From positions 33,875,090 to 33,939,089 of the forward strand of contig NC_087069.1 of NCBI RefSeq assembly GCF_963678635.1: 64,000 bases of DNA, read 5' to 3'. The translations under genes and the position numbers were made by a program. This document shows positions 41,560-50,726 of the stretch, piece by piece. The notes under the pieces are model-generated. The model was not told the DNA's origin. It made no database searches and worked only from the letters and a program-made list of their open reading frames with translations. The stretch's first letter is position 1; every line of letters starts with the position of its first letter. This stretch comes from Symsagittifera roscoffensis (taxonomy: Eukaryota > Xenacoelomorpha > Acoela > Convolutidae).

Positions 41560-43107
41560 ATGGCAGACCGATTCTGGAACTCCGTGCCCGCGGCTCTGAA
41601 GAAGCCCACTCTTGACGAGCTGTACAGACGCTTGAGGGACCTGGACTACACCCAGATAGACGAGAGAATGGCGGTGATGCTGAATGCGATCCTCCAGTTG
41701 GAGGACCAGGGTGAGTGCAGGGAGTCTGCGACGGAGGCTGTCTTGATGGTCGGCTACACCACCGAGGGCATATCAAATCGAGAACAGACCAGATGGTTAT
41801 CTTGGAATGCGGATGGAGGAGTAAGGGGCTTTGACTTGGCAAGAAATCCTGGCCTGAGTAACAACACCGAACACGGCGCAGGAGAGTTTCCGCTACCGAC
41901 GAGACCAACAGCAAGATCCACAGGCCAGAGCTCGAGTAAGGTGCCGTCGATGTCGCGAGCGCAACAGACGACAGAGGCATATCCGGATCTGGGGGTTCTA
42001 AAGAAAGAGCTCGAGAAGGCGCTGAAGGAAAGGAATAAAGCGAACCTCGATCGGGATCAGGCGAAGCTGGACAGGGAGAAGCTTCAGCTGGAGAGAGACC
42101 AGGCAGTCGACGAGCGAGATCAGACGTCGAAATTACTTGAGATGCTAAGGGCTGAACATCAGCAGGAGCTGAGGGTGCGGGAGAACGTCGCAAATCGTGA
42201 TCAACTGAAGTCGGAGTTGGAAAGGATAGAACAGCGACAACGCGAGCTTGACGCACAGAAGGGAGCCAGGTCAAACGAACGAGTGTCGCACGAGGATTTG
42301 AATAGACATCATTGCATAGACTGGTTGAAAGCTCACGAAGCGCACTTCTCGAGAGCGAAGTTAATGGAGACCACAGACCTGACTGGAATTCCCACAAAAA
42401 CGATCATGGGACCCATTAACTACAGGCCTCTCAAACTGTTGGGGGGTCCTGGACTTATAACAGAACCTCCCAAGCACCGAACTGGCATCGCTAGGATCAG
42501 GTTGGCAACACCGGCGCAGTTGAAGGTGGTAGACAAGCTACTCAATCCGGGGGGAATGGAATTGCCTGATGCCGCTTACGAAGGTCCGAAGTTGGCAGAA
42601 GATCCCAGGTACGGGAAGCCCTGTGGTGGCACCCAACTGGCCAAAACTCTGGCAGTTTATGATAGAGCAGATCCAGCTGCTGCAAGAGTAGTCATTGTGG
42701 CGGGATCGGACTTCGAAGGAACGTCTCCCAAGTTGTTCTGGCCGGAGACTCTGGTATACTCCTTGCCAGGAGCCGAATTGAACCAAATGTTGACTCTAGT
42801 GGTGGCAATAAAGTCGGAGATGCCCTGTGAACCTGAGCTGCTAATGTTTGCAGGAATGAATGATCACCTGCACGCGATGGGACTTCTTGAGCAACTGAAG
42901 GGCAAGGAGATTCCGACATCAAAGAAGATATGGGAGGCTATTCAGGCGTTATTTGCGGCGATGAATGAGGTACAAGAGAAGGTAGCCTCGAGATTTGGGT
43001 CCAAGACGAAGGTGGTGTTTACCACATCCCCGGGATACGCAAATATGCCACCCGCCCTACAATTCGTGTACGCGGTCTTGATCCTGATAGCAGAAGGGAG
43101 TGAATGA
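41560..43107 (+). CDS. ORF3 of the giant element: coiled coil plus first part of an SGNH-hydrolase-like domain
   Basis: The first ATG in frame is at 41560 (MADRFWNSVPAAL; the frame is open from 41515). Order: helical N-terminus, Ser/Thr-rich linker, a charged coiled coil (KANLDRDQAKLDREKLQLER...) over ~100 residues, then from ~residue 375 an alternating strand/helix region. That region carries VVIVAGSDFEG (a GDS-like nucleophile-elbow position, read GSD), LMFAGMNDHL (GxND block) and VVFTTSPGYANMPPALQ. This is the layout of SGNH/GDSL hydrolases, and the final helix and catalytic DxxH region are missing before the TGA at 43105. ORF4 continues in the same frame and supplies them. The assignment is by motif, not by a search. 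Confidence 0.85.
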   Translation: MADRFWNSVPAALKKPTLDELYRRLRDLDYTQIDERMAVMLNAILQLEDQGECRESATEAVLMVGYTTEGISNREQTRWLSWNADGGVRGFDLARNPGLSNNTEHGAGEFPLPTRPTARSTGQSSSKVPSMSRAQQTTEAYPDLGVLKKELEKALKERNKANLDRDQAKLDREKLQLERDQAVDERDQTSKLLEMLRAEHQQELRVRENVANRDQLKSELERIEQRQRELDAQKGARSNERVSHEDLNRHHCIDWLKAHEAHFSRAKLMETTDLTGIPTKTIMGPINYRPLKLLGGPGLITEPPKHRTGIARIRLATPAQLKVVDKLLNPGGMELPDAAYEGPKLAEDPRYGKPCGGTQLAKTLAVYDRADPAAARVVIVAGSDFEGTSPKLFWPETLVYSLPGAELNQMLTLVVAIKSEMPCEPELLMFAGMNDHLHAMGLLEQLKGKEIPTSKKIWEAIQALFAAMNEVQEKVASRFGSKTKVVFTTSPGYANMPPALQFVYAVLILIAEGSE

Positions 43108-43110
43108 CGG
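43105..43110 (+). promoter_or_regulatory. In-frame UGA-CGG between ORF3 and ORF4, candidate readthrough stop
   Basis: GAA TGA CGG ATT CTG ATG: the stop is followed by CGG, one of the contexts (with CUA) known to permit readthrough in several RNA viruses. ORF4 is in the same frame, and its own ATG is four codons after the stop. A downstream RNA structure is not obvious by eye. Restart at that ATG or a recent nonsense mutation are the alternatives. Confidence 0.5.
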
Positions 43111-43116
43111 ATTCTG

Positions 43117-46100
43117 ATGGCAGCCCCCAATCGAGAGCTGGAGCAATTGAACTTGAGGCTTTACAAATCAGAATTGCCGGCCGCATGGGCTGACATATCT
43201 CATGCACTGAGGGGCTTTTACGGACTGGCCGACGTCCTGATTGTATTGGATGAGGTACTCTTGCTAGAGATATCGAACTTTGCTAGACAACTCAAGTTCA
43301 GCCCAGTCATCGGGGACGACCACCCGGCGATAAACCAGTTGACGGCCAGCCTGTGGTTCCGGAGTATGGATGTGAAAGTCGCAAATTCCACCAGCAGGAC
43401 TAGAGGTCCCAGCAACGAGAGAAGAAATGTGGTCGAGACGGAGAAACAGTTAGAATCGATGAAATATCGCTTGACTCAAGAGAATGGCTGGTGGCCATTC
43501 CTGACACCAAGGCTGGAGAACGTCACGAGTAAGACGAGGGAGGAAGCACCACTCCTCGTGAAACAAATCTGGAGTTTTCTAGAGAAGCAACTGGAGCTAG
43601 CTGAAACGAGAAACATGACGGTGGCTAGATTTGTCTCGGCCGCCAATGAAGTGACGATTGGAGGATTTTGGAGAGAGCACGCCAACGGCGAATTGAAGAC
43701 TAGGAGAGATTACGAGATTCTCAAGTTCTTGAGTCCTTGCTGGGAGAGAGAATTCTTGGCAGGAGTGTTCGGCACCACGGCGACTATCTTCGGAGCCTTC
43801 GTACAGGAGATACTGGGCATGTCCATCAGCCTGCTCTTGGCCCTGTATTTGGTTTACCCCAGATACTTGTTCAACATGGGCCCAGCATACATGTTTAGTC
43901 GAGGAGTGGAGACACTTCGAGTTGATGGGTATCTGGCACTAGTACTCTTGACCCATGGGGAATTGGTATCGTTTCATCGGTTAATGGAATATGGAGAACC
44001 TCTGTCTATGGGGAGAGTCCACACGAGCATTGAAACCAGCTCCTACAAGTGTGCCGCAGGGTTGAAGACACTGCTGGTGCAATACCTCATGATGCAGAAT
44101 CGATACATGACGGGTGAAGATGAGAACCCAACCTCGAGAGAAGAATGGGAGAAGGCGAACAGAGGGATGCCTCTGTTGACGGACCTGTGCCTGGCAATGA
44201 GGTCGGACCCAATGGGGATAATCCGGGGTCTAGAGGAGGTGGTGACCTGCATCTATGGTCCAGCAGTGACGTACGCGTTTCCAGATCCCCTGGTGATAAC
44301 GTATCGTCACTCGGTGACGCACTTGAGTCTCATCAGCGTACTGGATGGTACAGCGCTGAATTGGTGTCAGCAGGAGGTGCTCAGGGCGCGTATGAGCAAC
44401 ACGGTACTCTTCGGAAAAGTGAAAGATGCCGAGATGATGGTGTGCAACTTCAGGGGACAAATGCAATGTAGAATGGGAGGCAAGCGAGAGGGCCCCATTG
44501 AAATGTATCCAAAGTTTTGGAACCTAAACCCATTGACGGCCAACGGACGAGAAGTCTTGAGAATCCCCGCCTGGAAGGAGTGCTTTGCGCTAGTCAAGAG
44601 GGAGCTGGAGGCCATAATGGAGAAAGAAATCCTACCAGCCACCATGCCTGAGTTCCCGACAGTCAGGAGGATGACCTTGGGAATGAATAGTCCCTTGGTG
44701 GTTCCCTCCATAATGGCGAAGATGATGACGGAGGAAACGCAGAGGCATTTCACGGATGGCTGGGATCCCCTGTTCATCGGCTACACGGCGGCAGTCTACT
44801 TCCACACCAGCGAGATGAAGGTAAATTCGTGGACGACGCAAGCGAAAAAGAGTAGAGGTTCGCAGCCCCCTGGATATGAGGTGCGGAAAGTCTTGAGGAC
44901 TCTTGAGAAGGAAGGACTTGAGAATATGCTACCCATATGGGATGATGGCAGGATGATCGTGATGGAGGGACACGTCGCATTGGTGGACGAAATGAAATTT
45001 GCCACGAGAAAATACAAGGCACCCTATGGCTTGGAACAAGTAGAAGTGACACAGGAGGGAACAGAACTAGATGCAGCAGGTCAACTGCATGTAGCCCTGA
45101 CGGAATATAAAAAGCTGGATCCTACGACACCGTCACCACTGTCTGTAGACACGCCTGGAGACAAGAGGAGTGGACCCGTTGAGGATCGATTCAAAAGAAT
45201 TCTCGAGAGAAGAAGAAATGAATCAGAGGAAGAGAGTATGGATGAAACTCTCAGTGAAGCTGGAGAAGACATGGAGGTGGGGAATACACCTGAACCAGGG
45301 CCATCAGGGGAGGAACTCACCACTCAAGAGCTGTTGAAAGACTTGAGCGAAGAGAATTGGGCAGATACTGCCACACCACCTCTGAACCCGTCCCCGCGGA
45401 AGAACCTAGAGTTGCCATTGGCAGGTGAGACCTTCAATATGGGGATGTTACTCTTGAGCTCGGAGGAAAGGGAGAAGAACACGTTCGAAGGGAACAGGGA
45501 CATATTCTTGGGATCTCTCGAGGATGACGCTTGGCAGGAATTCCTGGGGGAATTCAATCGAGAAGTGGGCAGCGAGACGACGCTGGACAAGTTCAAGAAG
45601 GAACTGTGGGACGCAGTAGTGAGATTCGGGGAACCGCTCCTGATAGGAACGGGCCTGGATGAGAAAGCAAGAAAAGAGCTGCTGAACAAGCTAGTGGAGC
45701 TGAGGAACGCACGATCGAAGACTAGAAAAGAGAAATGTGAGGACAGCTCTACTCTGAAACAAAAAACTGTGGATAAAATGGTTGATGATATAAAAAGGGA
45801 TAAGGTTGGGACTAGTAATATGATTAAAAGTACTAATATCCTTAAGGCTCGAGCAGGGGGGAGGCAAGAGTTGGAAGGAGTGGATGGAGAGGTCGAATCA
45901 ATGATGATAGCCACAACACCCTCGAGCAGAGATGTGAAGACTCGCAAGAGGAAGAGAGAAGTGGAAGGATGGGGTAGTCCTTCAGTGGATGCTGTTTCGG
46001 AAGGAAACTTGAGAGAGACGGCGCCCATCGTTTTGGCCCGATGCAAGACGGCGGCATACAAGAACAGCTCGGAGCTCAGGAAACCACTTGAAGTAGAAAA

Positions 46101-48813
46101 GGAAATAGAGGTTTCCACCAGTTCGACGTCAGAAGAAGAATTCAAGCCTCAGAAGGTAAACGTGAAGAGAGGTTCAACGAACGGACAGGTAGGGGAAGTG
46201 GAGATCGGCAAAGAATGGATCTCGAAGGCACATCAGGACATGGGCAAACAAGTGACGAGTGATCCATTGGAGAGGAACAAGACGAGGAACACTTCCCGGA
46301 CGTGGTGGGTGGCCCTCGAAACATTGAAGGAAATGGAGGACTGCTTGAAGAAGTTGGACAGTGGAATAGCTCGCAGGCGACGCAATTGGGCCACCCAGCA
46401 AAAAGCCGAGGTTAATAAGATAGAGATGGCAAGTCATCTGAAGAGGTCCTGGCAGAGTTTGTTGAAGGATCATTTTGAAGAGGCGATGAGGACATCCTCA
46501 TCAGCACCGCCACTAATGGCGAATCCCTTCGTTAGAACTGCGGGACAATTAATGTTCACCTGGAGTCTGGTGGGAATAGAGTTGGAGACATTGACCTCGT
46601 ATGACAGGCTGAAGTTGGGAAGCAAGAAGCTAGAGGTGTATCAGGCACTGATGCAACACGTGGCCAGGGACAATTCAGGCTTGAGCCTGGCTAGAAGAAA
46701 AGATGCCACATGTTTCTTGAGATGGACAATGTCAATGATGTCTGATAGCACCATCCTGGCATGCCACCAGAGAGCAAGTGGAGGTAAAACCATGGAGAGA
46801 AGAGTCTCAACGATCATCTTGAACGTATATCAGAGTACAGGAATAGAGAAAGAAGATGGTTCCAGACTATCCTTAGAGAACCATCGAAAGCTGGACGAGG
46901 TACGGAGGTTCTCTAATAAGAAGTTCGAGGAAGAACATGATGTTCACCGTAACCTGGCCTCGTCAGAACAGTACTCGAGACTCAGTGAGAAGGGGGAATA
47001 CCAATATGTGTCTGGAGTGATGGGAATAGCCTACAATCCCTTCTTAGACTCGGAAGCTGGAGGAGCCCACAGAAACCATGAGGTAGCGGAGCTACTGAAG
47101 TTTTGGACAGAAAGAATAATGGAAATAGACGCGGTGGAAAAAGAGGGGCCGAGCCTGGGCCTGATTCTTGAGAAAACACCAGAGGTGATAAGCATACCGC
47201 GCTCAAACAAGAGAGTTGAAGTGAACATGGGCGGTGGAAATGGCTTGTTAACCACGAACTTGGGAGTGATATGGAAGCTACTAAGACCCTCCTGGTGTCC
47301 ACATCCCCATGCAAGTCTAATCGAGGAAACCACAGAGCGAGTGAGGTTAGCACCAACGGAAGATGAAGATCTGGCGAAGTTGAGTGTGCTACATAAGCTA
47401 ATCACGCCCCAGATGCAAGAGCCAAGCGAAAGGACGAGCGACCCCGGGTCAGCAAAGAAATTGGAGCCGGGTAGCTGTCTGGATTCGACGTGTGGGAACG
47501 GAGAGCACATCTGCGATGGACGGTCATGCGTCAGAATACTGTCGTTTCAAAAAGAGGACCTGGTCACTTGGTTCGAAGACATCACAGAAAGGGAGAAAAG
47601 TGAAGTGCAAATAATAGCGGAATGTTACGCGAGAACCACGGTGAATATAGCGACAACTCTCGGATTCTTCTCGAGAATGTGTGGTCTGCAGGCACTGGAG
47701 AGACTGGAGTCTGAACATCATTTAGTGACGGCGTTGAGCGTAGAATCATGGCCCGGGGTATTGCAGGTGACTCAAAAACACATCCGGAGCTGGAAGGTTG
47801 GTCTTGAGGCGGAAATCGGATTTCCCATGAGCGAAGCTTATGGCTTGCCATTGAACGCGAAATCGCTGATAGGGTCAATGATGGCCAACTTGTGCGGAAG
47901 TCACTACCCGCTACACATGGCGATGGTGGAAGTGTCCAGCCAGAGAATACTGGTGGACAAGGCCTTCTCAGTGCCCAAGTGCGTGAGGTTGGCTCGGATG
48001 TCGCATCACTCGCACAAGTTGTTGAGAAAAATCAAAGGGACAGTACCAAAAGAATTGAGAGATGACTTAAGCGAAATCTGGGGAGAAGATCTTCTGAAGT
48101 TGGAAAGAGAAAACACGAGCGATCACGAGAGACAAAACGTGATCGGGAAACCTGTGGGAAGTACTCCGAACCTGGAAGACAACGACACGATGCACGAGAA
48201 AATGATGGAGCTTGAGCCTCTCTTGGAAGCCTCAGGGGAGCGTAATCTCAGGAGCATTGAGATCTCTCATGGGGAATGCCCATGCCACTGTTTGGCACAA
48301 ACGGTGTGGTATCCAGATCACAAGAACCTTTGCCTGGTGTGGGATGTGGAAGAGATTCGGTCGATCGGACTACCGGATCACCGGCAGAAGGTGACGCTCT
48401 TAGTAGTGAGTATGATGTTAGCTCTGAGATGGATAGAAGAGAATATAACGAAGTATCGGGAGGCGACGAAGCCAACGGCTGAGTCAATATACGCGATAGA
48501 CTACAGCAGGAGACTCGAGTTGTTTGAGACTGCGTGCAAAGTATTCGCCATACCGACGGAAGTCAGGCACGTATGGAGTCGCTTGAGGTACTTTCCATGG
48601 TTTCGGGCGACACTGACGTCTTGGTTGTACATGACAACGAAAGATCACATGAGAAAACATCAAAAAGAGTATCGACAGTTCCAGGCCGAGATTGGGCCGG
48701 AAGCTTTCAAGAGACCCCTGCTAACCCATCGTAATGCGATCACGACAGGATGGAAAAGAGTGGGTAAGATGTCTAGAGACAATACCAAAGCGAGGGAGTC
48801 GATACTAGAGTAA
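43117..48813 (+). CDS. ORF4 of the giant element: 1898-residue protein of unknown function beginning with the end of an SGNH-like domain
   Basis: The start ATG at 43117 lies in the same frame as ORF3. Residues 1-90 read as the close of the ORF3 SGNH-like domain: NRELEQLNLRLY, ELPAAWADISHALRG, VLIVLDEVL, IGDDHPAINQ (candidate catalytic Asp-His) and ASLWFRSMD. The rest is unrecognised: a globular region (~100-640) with one hydrophobic stretch (SISLLLALYLVYPRYLF, ~245), an acidic/Pro low-complexity part (~680-1080, including a KTRKRKREVE basic patch), and a second globular region (~1080-1890). The latter has two Cys/His clusters (CGNGEHICDGRSC near 1458; HGECPCHC near 1710). There is no signal peptide, furin site or clear anchor, so an envelope role is unsupported. 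The intact 5.7-kb frame in a young element argues for function. Confidence 0.8.
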   Translation: MAAPNRELEQLNLRLYKSELPAAWADISHALRGFYGLADVLIVLDEVLLLEISNFARQLKFSPVIGDDHPAINQLTASLWFRSMDVKVANSTSRTRGPSNERRNVVETEKQLESMKYRLTQENGWWPFLTPRLENVTSKTREEAPLLVKQIWSFLEKQLELAETRNMTVARFVSAANEVTIGGFWREHANGELKTRRDYEILKFLSPCWEREFLAGVFGTTATIFGAFVQEILGMSISLLLALYLVYPRYLFNMGPAYMFSRGVETLRVDGYLALVLLTHGELVSFHRLMEYGEPLSMGRVHTSIETSSYKCAAGLKTLLVQYLMMQNRYMTGEDENPTSREEWEKANRGMPLLTDLCLAMRSDPMGIIRGLEEVVTCIYGPAVTYAFPDPLVITYRHSVTHLSLISVLDGTALNWCQQEVLRARMSNTVLFGKVKDAEMMVCNFRGQMQCRMGGKREGPIEMYPKFWNLNPLTANGREVLRIPAWKECFALVKRELEAIMEKEILPATMPEFPTVRRMTLGMNSPLVVPSIMAKMMTEETQRHFTDGWDPLFIGYTAAVYFHTSEMKVNSWTTQAKKSRGSQPPGYEVRKVLRTLEKEGLENMLPIWDDGRMIVMEGHVALVDEMKFATRKYKAPYGLEQVEVTQEGTELDAAGQLHVALTEYKKLDPTTPSPLSVDTPGDKRSGPVEDRFKRILERRRNESEEESMDETLSEAGEDMEVGNTPEPGPSGEELTTQELLKDLSEENWADTATPPLNPSPRKNLELPLAGETFNMGMLLLSSEEREKNTFEGNRDIFLGSLEDDAWQEFLGEFNREVGSETTLDKFKKELWDAVVRFGEPLLIGTGLDEKARKELLNKLVELRNARSKTRKEKCEDSSTLKQKTVDKMVDDIKRDKVGTSNMIKSTNILKARAGGRQELEGVDGEVESMMIATTPSSRDVKTRKRKREVEGWGSPSVDAVSEGNLRETAPIVLARCKTAAYKNSSELRKPLEVEKEIEVSTSSTSEEEFKPQKVNVKRGSTNGQVGEVEIGKEWISKAHQDMGKQVTSDPLERNKTRNTSRTWWVALETLKEMEDCLKKLDSGIARRRRNWATQQKAEVNKIEMASHLKRSWQSLLKDHFEEAMRTSSSAPPLMANPFVRTAGQLMFTWSLVGIELETLTSYDRLKLGSKKLEVYQALMQHVARDNSGLSLARRKDATCFLRWTMSMMSDSTILACHQRASGGKTMERRVSTIILNVYQSTGIEKEDGSRLSLENHRKLDEVRRFSNKKFEEEHDVHRNLASSEQYSRLSEKGEYQYVSGVMGIAYNPFLDSEAGGAHRNHEVAELLKFWTERIMEIDAVEKEGPSLGLILEKTPEVISIPRSNKRVEVNMGGGNGLLTTNLGVIWKLLRPSWCPHPHASLIEETTERVRLAPTEDEDLAKLSVLHKLITPQMQEPSERTSDPGSAKKLEPGSCLDSTCGNGEHICDGRSCVRILSFQKEDLVTWFEDITEREKSEVQIIAECYARTTVNIATTLGFFSRMCGLQALERLESEHHLVTALSVESWPGVLQVTQKHIRSWKVGLEAEIGFPMSEAYGLPLNAKSLIGSMMANLCGSHYPLHMAMVEVSSQRILVDKAFSVPKCVRLARMSHHSHKLLRKIKGTVPKELRDDLSEIWGEDLLKLERENTSDHERQNVIGKPVGSTPNLEDNDTMHEKMMELEPLLEASGERNLRSIEISHGECPCHCLAQTVWYPDHKNLCLVWDVEEIRSIGLPDHRQKVTLLVVSMMLALRWIEENITKYREATKPTAESIYAIDYSRRLELFETACKVFAIPTEVRHVWSRLRYFPWFRATLTSWLYMTTKDHMRKHQKEYRQFQAEIGPEAFKRPLLTHRNAITTGWKRVGKMSRDNTKARESILE

Positions 48814-48828
48814 GACCTGGCGAAGAAC

Positions 48829-49062
48829 GTGAGCTTGAGCCTGCACAACTCCTTTTGCTTGAACCGAGAAGCTAGGGTGAAGGCACTACCCAACCAAGCA
48901 AAGAGATTGCAGGAGCAGAGAGAATGGATGCGATCCTATGAACAGCTGAAGGCTTGGGAGGAGATTGTGATTAGTTCCGATGATGAAGAGGAACTGTTGA
49001 GACAGTTTGCCGCATCTAGCACTTCAGGATGCAGTACCTCCAAGGCGAAGAGTACGAGATGA
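48829..49062 (+). CDS. ORF5: short acidic tail in frame with ORF4
   Basis: About 80 codons in exactly the ORF4 frame, separated from it by a single TAA (48811-48813). The frame carries a helical Arg/Gln/Glu segment (QAKRLQEQREWMRSYEQLKA), an acidic SSDDEEELL and a Ser/Lys end. It has no ATG before residue ~38, so it is either an ORF4 extension made by readthrough or the former C-terminus after a nonsense mutation. Confidence 0.45.
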   Translation: MSLSLHNSFCLNREARVKALPNQAKRLQEQREWMRSYEQLKAWEEIVISSDDEEELLRQFAASSTSGCSTSKAKSTR

Positions 49063-49492
49063 ATGGGCAAGTCGGATGGATCTTGAGTCTTGAGAGGGAA
49101 GGGGGGCTTGAGCGTGGATCCGAGTGAAACTTGGATTCACGAAAAAGAAATTTTAACAAAGCAAATATTGTTACTAATATACTATATTTATTATATAAAT
49201 CGAAATGCTGCATGACAATTTCCTGATTGAATAGGACAAAAGAGATTTTAAAATGATTGGCTTGAAAAGCGAAAATTCAAGGGTGCAGGTGTATGCAGAT
49301 TTTGGTTGCTGTTTAGCAATAGCGTGAAAATTTTAAATGGCTGTGAATTTTGGGGTGTAGATAAGCTTAAATCTGCTGCAAACTTCTGTAAATGACCACT
49401 GGCACTGTATCTTGAGCAACACTCGGTTTTTCTGGGACTCACTGGCAGAAGACAGCACGCGATGAGGACATCGATCTCGAGTCCGGGGAGTA
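49063..49492 (+). other. 3' untranslated region of the giant element
   Basis: Non-coding. A purine-rich GAGAGGGAAGGGGGG lies at 49091-49108 and a shorter GGGGAG lies at 49484-49490, directly before the 3' LTR. The latter is placed correctly for the polypurine tract that primes plus-strand DNA. Confidence 0.5.
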
Positions 49493-50410
49493 TGTGCCAG
49501 TCGGTCATATTTGGAAGTTTGACCTTGAGAGAAGAAAAAAAACACTTGATTTTGGAGTGAAATTTAATTTTTCAAAATTTCGAATGGAACCTGTCATGCA
49601 CGATTTTCTCGCGAGAACTGAAAATCAGAAAAAGAGATCAGAACAATTTTAGAACAGTTGAATAACAATCGCGGGAAAGTTGCTAGAAAAATCGGTGGGA
49701 AATTGCTATTCGCAATTTCAATAGCAATAATAGCCTAGAGTAGAGCTGTCCCATCTGAAACAGAGACGAGAGCATTCCCACGAATTGGATTGTTACGATT
49801 GGAATACTATTATTGACTGGACTAGAGTGAACCTTCGGTGGAAAGGTGGACAGCTTGAGTGTCCCAATGGTTCACGAGAACTTGCAGTCTAGAGTAAAAA
49901 CTTGTTCTTGTTGTTAAAACTGACTAACATTAAACTCATATTAGTTACTTTATTAATTCTTGAGTTGTTTACCGACTTATTTACTTCCTGGTTCTTGAGC
50001 GTGCTACAATTTGAGTACTTAATTTAAATTTCTAGAGTGTGTTTTATGATTGTTATGTTGAGGTAAGGCGAGTTTTAGGTTGATCCATCTGAAATGGATC
50101 AAAGTTCCACTGTCTAAGAAAAAAGCAACTTAACGGATTGTTCCAACCCGGTTTTTAACGGCGTTCATGTATTTTGGGTATCTAGAGACCTAAGTATGGG
50201 GACGTTTCTAATTCTAGAGTGGGGGGATATTTTAGTAGTAGCCTTTAAGCTGTAACGGGTCGTAGTCTCATGTCACAAGCGAACCGAACTGGCTCCGACC
50301 GTTCTTGAGGTAGAAAAACACAAGAGATAGTGTCCCTGACCCTTGAGCCAGTGGTTATAGGGCCTATTTTTCTTAAGCCTCATGTGTGACTGCAGTAGAC
50401 GAATGTTACA
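49493..50410 (+). repeat. 3' LTR of the giant element
   Basis: 918 bases, TGTGCCAG to GTTACA. Differences from the 5' LTR are one substitution near the start (GAAG for GAAC), one extra A in an A-run, one C/T near 49650 and one G/T near 50011. Confidence 0.95.
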
Positions 50411-50455
50411 AAAATCTATTCTGAGATTTATAACGTTTTGTTCAATCCGGAGGAA
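50411..50455. repeat. R2 repeat, copy b, right part
   Basis: 'ctgagatttataacgttttg' and 'ttcaa' continue the R2 sequence interrupted at 28799, matching 55590-55612 in the intact copy. This confirms the right-hand insertion boundary. Confidence 0.75.
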
Positions 50456-50726
50456 CGCATAAAAAATATTCTTCACTCGAACGACCAAAATTTTGTTAGC
50501 AGGCCGATAAAACAGCGGAAATAATTTAAGACGAAAATTTAATAAGTTTTTGCTTATGTGACATTCGACCAGAATGGACAAACCGCATTTTCGTATTCGA
50601 ATTTTTATCGGAACATCTGACCGAGAGAATTGATGGTTTTTATGGATTAGTGACGCTAATTGAACAATTAGACGAATCGGGAGGGGTTAGTTTTGACTTA
50701 TTAAATAGTTTGTTTTCAAATAAAAT

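Larger units (their letters stand above)
28800..50410 (+). mobile_element. Giant (21.6 kb) Ty3/Gypsy-type LTR retroelement with large extra ORFs
   Basis: Two ~917-bp direct repeats (LTRs, TG...CA) flank a 19.8-kb interior. The ORFs, all on plus, are Gag-Pro-RT-RNaseH-IN(N) (32237-38908), IN core plus a macro-like domain (38820-41036), ORF3 (41515-43107), ORF4 (43117-48813) and a short ORF5 (48829-49062). The leader is 2.5 kb with two tandem-repeat arrays. The element sits inside an R2 repeat whose two parts rejoin on its flanks. The flanking bases AAA (or CAAA) may be the target duplication, but A-runs make it ambiguous. LTR differences are only about three substitutions and one A-run indel, so the insertion is young. 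Gypsy elements are typically 5-10 kb, and this is among the largest types. Confidence 0.95.

Noticed and set aside
41531-42397. 288-codon minus-strand ORF opposite ORF3 (and similar ones opposite ORF1 and ORF4)
   Set aside because: Shadow of the sense codons. Composition is Ser/Pro/Arg-rich, as expected for the antisense of Glu/Lys-rich coding sequence, with no domain.
43840-43880. Hydrophobic stretch in ORF4 as an envelope transmembrane anchor or fusion peptide
   Set aside because: A single internal stretch without signal peptide, cleavage site or N-glycosylation pattern arranged as in envelope proteins. A soluble-protein core is as likely.
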